64,000 nt of DNA, from NCBI GenBank assembly GCA_965230065.1, contig OZ245942.1, positions 124,001 to 188,000 on the forward strand. Reading direction: 5' to 3'. The stretch is from G965230065 sp965230065. Its GTDB lineage: Bacteria; Bacteroidota; Bacteroidia; Cytophagales; Cyclobacteriaceae. The notes under the pieces were generated by a model. That model saw nothing but the letters and a program-made list of their open reading frames with translations, searched no databases and was not told where the DNA came from. The position numbers were made by a program, and so were the translations under genes. Each line of letters starts with the position of its first letter. The stretch's first letter is position 1. Of the stretch, positions 61,297 to 64,000 are shown one piece after another.

Positions 61297-64000
61297 ATGA
61301 TACATCATATTATTGCGTTCAGTGTTAAACACAAGCTCATAGTTCTCCTATTTGTAATTGCCCTGGCAGGATGGGGTATTTATTCCCTTACCCGCATATC
61401 CATCGGGGCTGTGCCTGATGTGACCAACAACCAGGTGCAGGTGATCACCACCAGCCGCAACCTCTCTACTCAGGATATTGAACAGTTCATCACTTATCCT
61501 GTAGAGTTGGAAATGGCAAACCTCCCGGGGGTGCAGGAGATCCGTTCTATCTCCAAATTCGGACTCTCGGTAGTAACGGTGGTGTTCGACGAAGAAATGG
61601 GCACCTACCTGCCCCGTCAGCTGATTGCAGAAAAACTGAAATCGGCCGCCGAACAAATACCGGAAGGATTTGGCACCCCGGAAATGGGTCCTATCACTAC
61701 CGGCCTGGGAGAAATTTATCAATATATCCTGGAGGTAGAACCCGGATACGAATCCGAATATTCCATCATGGATTTACGCACCATTCAGGATTGGATTGTC
61801 AAACGGCAGCTTTCGGGCATTCCTGGCGTGGTGGAAGTGAATACCTGGGGCGGTTACCTCAAACAATACGAAGTGGCTGTGAACCCCGAAAAACTCAAGG
61901 CCATGAATGTGACAGTGGTAGAAGTATTCGCGGCCCTGGAAGGCAATAATGATGTTACGGGAGGAGGATATATAGAAAAATCTCAGGAGAGCTATTTTAT
62001 CCGGGGTGAAGGTTTGGTAAAATCGATGGATGACATCCGAAAGGTTGTGGTGAAAACCGATAATGGCATTCCTGTGTATATCCGGGATATTGGCACTGTA
62101 CAGTTTGGGTATGCCACCCGTTTTGGAGCCATCACCGGCAATGGAGAAGGAGAAAAAGTGATGGGGCAGATCATGATGCTCAAAGACGCCAATTCCAGTG
62201 AAGTAATCAGTGATGTGAAAGAGCGGGTGGCCGAAGTACAAAAGATGCTACCCAAAGGAGTAGTCATCAATCCCTTCCTGGAACGTACTGAACTGATCAA
62301 CAAAACCACCTTTACGGTAGCCGAAAATCTCACCCTGGGTGCTCTCATTGTGATATTTGTGCTGGTATTGTTGCTGGGGAATCTTCGCTCCGGGTTGATC
62401 GTGGCCTCTATCATTCCGCTCTCTTTACTATTCAGCATTTCCATGATGAATGTATTTGGCATCTCAGCCAACCTCATGAGCTTGGGAGCCATCGACTTCG
62501 GAATTATCATAGACGGGGCCGTGATCATCATTGAGTACATCGTATTCCGGTTTGCACAACAGCAAGCTACCTTAAAAACATTAACAGGCAATGCACTGAA
62601 AGCAGAAAAAGACAAGGTTACTATCGAGAGCACCACCAAAATGATGCAACCGGCCATTTTCGGACAAATCATCATTCTGATTGTATTTATCCCCATTTTG
62701 TCACTTTCAGGCATTGAAGGCAAGATGTTTCGTCCTATGGCCATGTCTTTCAGCTTCGCACTGCTCGGCGCCATGATACTCAGCCTCACCTACATTCCAG
62801 TAATGGCTTCTCTATTGAGTCGCCCACCCAGAGACAAAAAAAGCTGGCCAGACAGGGTTTCTGAGAAAATCATGGGATTTATACAAATGCTGTATAATCC
62901 GATTATTCACTTTGCCCTGCGCAAAAAACTACTGGTGCTGGTAACTGCCGGAGCCTTGTTGGGAGTAAGTGCGTTTCTTTTTTTCAGAATGGGTGGGGAA
63001 TTTATTCCTACCCTGGATGAAGGAGATTATGTGGTACAGCCTGTGTTAAAGACAGGTACTTCGTTGAGCCAGACGATCGAGATCGTGACAGAACTGGAAA
63101 AAATCCTGCTGGATAATTTTCCGGAGGTAGACCAGGTAGTCACCCGCATAGGAGCCGCCGAAGTACCCACCGACCCTATGTCAATGGAAGAAACCGATGT
63201 GATCATCAAGCTGAAACCCAAAGGTGAGTGGGTAAGTGCAGAAACCAAAGATGAGCTGGCCGATAAGATGAAAGCCGCCATGTCGGTAATCCCGGGACTG
63301 GATTTTGAATTTACCCAACCCATAGAGATGCGCTTCAATGAATTGGTAACCGGAGTACGGGCCGACGTGGCCATCAAGATTTATGGAGAAGACCTGGACG
63401 TGCTGTATGAAAATGCTGTGAATGCAGAGCGGTTGGTGCAAAATGTAGAAGGTGCTGCTGACATCAGCGTGGAAAAGGTGATTGGGTTGCCCCAGATAAC
63501 GGTGCGTTACAACCGGGATAAAATCGCCCAATACGGATTAAAATTGCGGGAATTGAACCGGATAGTACGTATGGCTTTTGCCGGCGTACCGACCGGAGTA
63601 GTGTTTGAAGGCGAAAAAAGGTTCGACCTGGTGGTACGGTTTGAAGAAAACTACCGGGGAGATATTGAGGATATGCGTAACCTCTACATCGACCTTCCCA
63701 ACGGACAGCAAGTTCCTCTGCAAGAGGTGGCTGACATTGATTATGGCACAGGCCCCGCCAAAATATCCAGAGATGACACCAAAAGGCGCATTGTGGTGGG
63801 GATTAATGTAAGGAGCAGGGATGTGGAATCGGTGGTAGAGGAGATCCAGGGTATTCTTGATCAAAATCTGGACTTACCACCCGGCTATTCTATCACCTAT
63901 GGAGGGCAGTTTGAAAATTTACAGAATGCGAAAAGAAGACTGATGGTAGCTGTACCCATAGCATTGGCACTGATCTTCATCATGCTGTATTTCACTTTTC
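61297..64000 (+). CDS. cusA: CusA/CzcA-type heavy-metal RND efflux pump, 5' part
   Basis: The frame runs open from ATG 61297 to the window edge (901 codons). It starts MIHHIIAFSVKHKLIVLLFV with the first membrane helix and IGAVPDVTNNQVQVITTSRN. TM4 carries GAIDFGIIIDGAVIIIE, with the Asp residues that define metal-type RND pumps. Later features are AMSFSFALLGAMILSLTYIP, GGEFIPTLDEGDYVVQP and a second porter domain. It exports Cu(I), Ag(I), Co, Zn or Cd with a CusB/CusC-type adaptor and channel, presumably beyond the edge. Confidence 0.95.
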   Translation, partial: MIHHIIAFSVKHKLIVLLFVIALAGWGIYSLTRISIGAVPDVTNNQVQVITTSRNLSTQDIEQFITYPVELEMANLPGVQEIRSISKFGLSVVTVVFDEEMGTYLPRQLIAEKLKSAAEQIPEGFGTPEMGPITTGLGEIYQYILEVEPGYESEYSIMDLRTIQDWIVKRQLSGIPGVVEVNTWGGYLKQYEVAVNPEKLKAMNVTVVEVFAALEGNNDVTGGGYIEKSQESYFIRGEGLVKSMDDIRKVVVKTDNGIPVYIRDIGTVQFGYATRFGAITGNGEGEKVMGQIMMLKDANSSEVISDVKERVAEVQKMLPKGVVINPFLERTELINKTTFTVAENLTLGALIVIFVLVLLLGNLRSGLIVASIIPLSLLFSISMMNVFGISANLMSLGAIDFGIIIDGAVIIIEYIVFRFAQQQATLKTLTGNALKAEKDKVTIESTTKMMQPAIFGQIIILIVFIPILSLSGIEGKMFRPMAMSFSFALLGAMILSLTYIPVMASLLSRPPRDKKSWPDRVSEKIMGFIQMLYNPIIHFALRKKLLVLVTAGALLGVSAFLFFRMGGEFIPTLDEGDYVVQPVLKTGTSLSQTIEIVTELEKILLDNFPEVDQVVTRIGAAEVPTDPMSMEETDVIIKLKPKGEWVSAETKDELADKMKAAMSVIPGLDFEFTQPIEMRFNELVTGVRADVAIKIYGEDLDVLYENAVNAERLVQNVEGAADISVEKVIGLPQITVRYNRDKIAQYGLKLRELNRIVRMAFAGVPTGVVFEGEKRFDLVVRFEENYRGDIEDMRNLYIDLPNGQQVPLQEVADIDYGTGPAKISRDDTKRRIVVGINVRSRDVESVVEEIQGILDQNLDLPPGYSITYGGQFENLQNAKRRLMVAVPIALALIFIMLYFTF

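Overview
The window is chromosomal DNA from a member of the Bacteroidota, most likely of the Cytophagales. The evidence is a FecI/FecR-SusC-SusD locus, BatB/BatC, DUF5723, LVIVD repeats, AT-rich spacers and promoter-like TAnnTTTG elements. All assignments come from reading the sequence; no database was searched.

Region 1 (1-16.4 kb) is mostly core genome: the 3' end of pheT, a small coiled-coil gene, zapA and rny (RNase Y); a secreted protein; a DUF5723 barrel plus lipoprotein pair; a relic of an ABC-transporter ATPase; two paralogous lipoproteins; a LuxE-like acyl-protein synthetase; a sigma-54 type response regulator with no DNA-binding domain; rnpB; a thiolase; batB/batC; and tRNA-Ser(GCT) and tRNA-Pro(TGG).

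Region 2 (16.35-25.4 kb) is a complete 9.0-kb integrative element in the 3' end of tRNA-Pro. It has 57-bp direct repeats at its ends, tandem arm-type repeats near both ends, a tyrosine integrase, an excisionase-like protein, a replication-like ATPase/Toprim pair, and umuDC as cargo behind a double GACA-N5-TGTC operator. The sequence just outside its right end repeats the same layout of core, hairpin and tandem repeats, which suggests that an older element sits in tandem.

Region 3 (25.4-32.5 kb) is decaying accessory DNA. It holds a type IIG restriction-modification gene that has lost its methyltransferase core, an overlapping GIY-YIG plus leucine-rich-repeat gene pair, a truncated nuclease-like gene, a PQQ-type sugar dehydrogenase, a frameshifted radC and an ardC antirestriction gene.

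Region 4 (32.5-42.4 kb) is a nutrient-uptake locus: ECF sigma factor, FecR anti-sigma, SusC with an STN signalling domain, SusD, and a large secreted protein with sialidase-type repeats and two six-repeat LVIVD arrays.

Region 5 (43-64 kb) is a stress island: ferritin-like protein, two Hsp20s, four universal stress proteins, a Crp/Fnr regulator, PAS histidine kinases and response regulators, a Na/Pi cotransporter, DUF302 and a CusA/CzcA metal efflux pump, with several broken genes between them. Six intergenic regions here carry the same promoter layout: an FNR-like palindrome (ATGAY-N4-ATCAT), about 17 nt, a (G/A)TCATT-like block, then a TAnnTT -7 element starting 42-45 nt after the palindrome. 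I read this as the regulon of the Crp/Fnr protein encoded at 49.3-50.0 kb, and it is the main finding.
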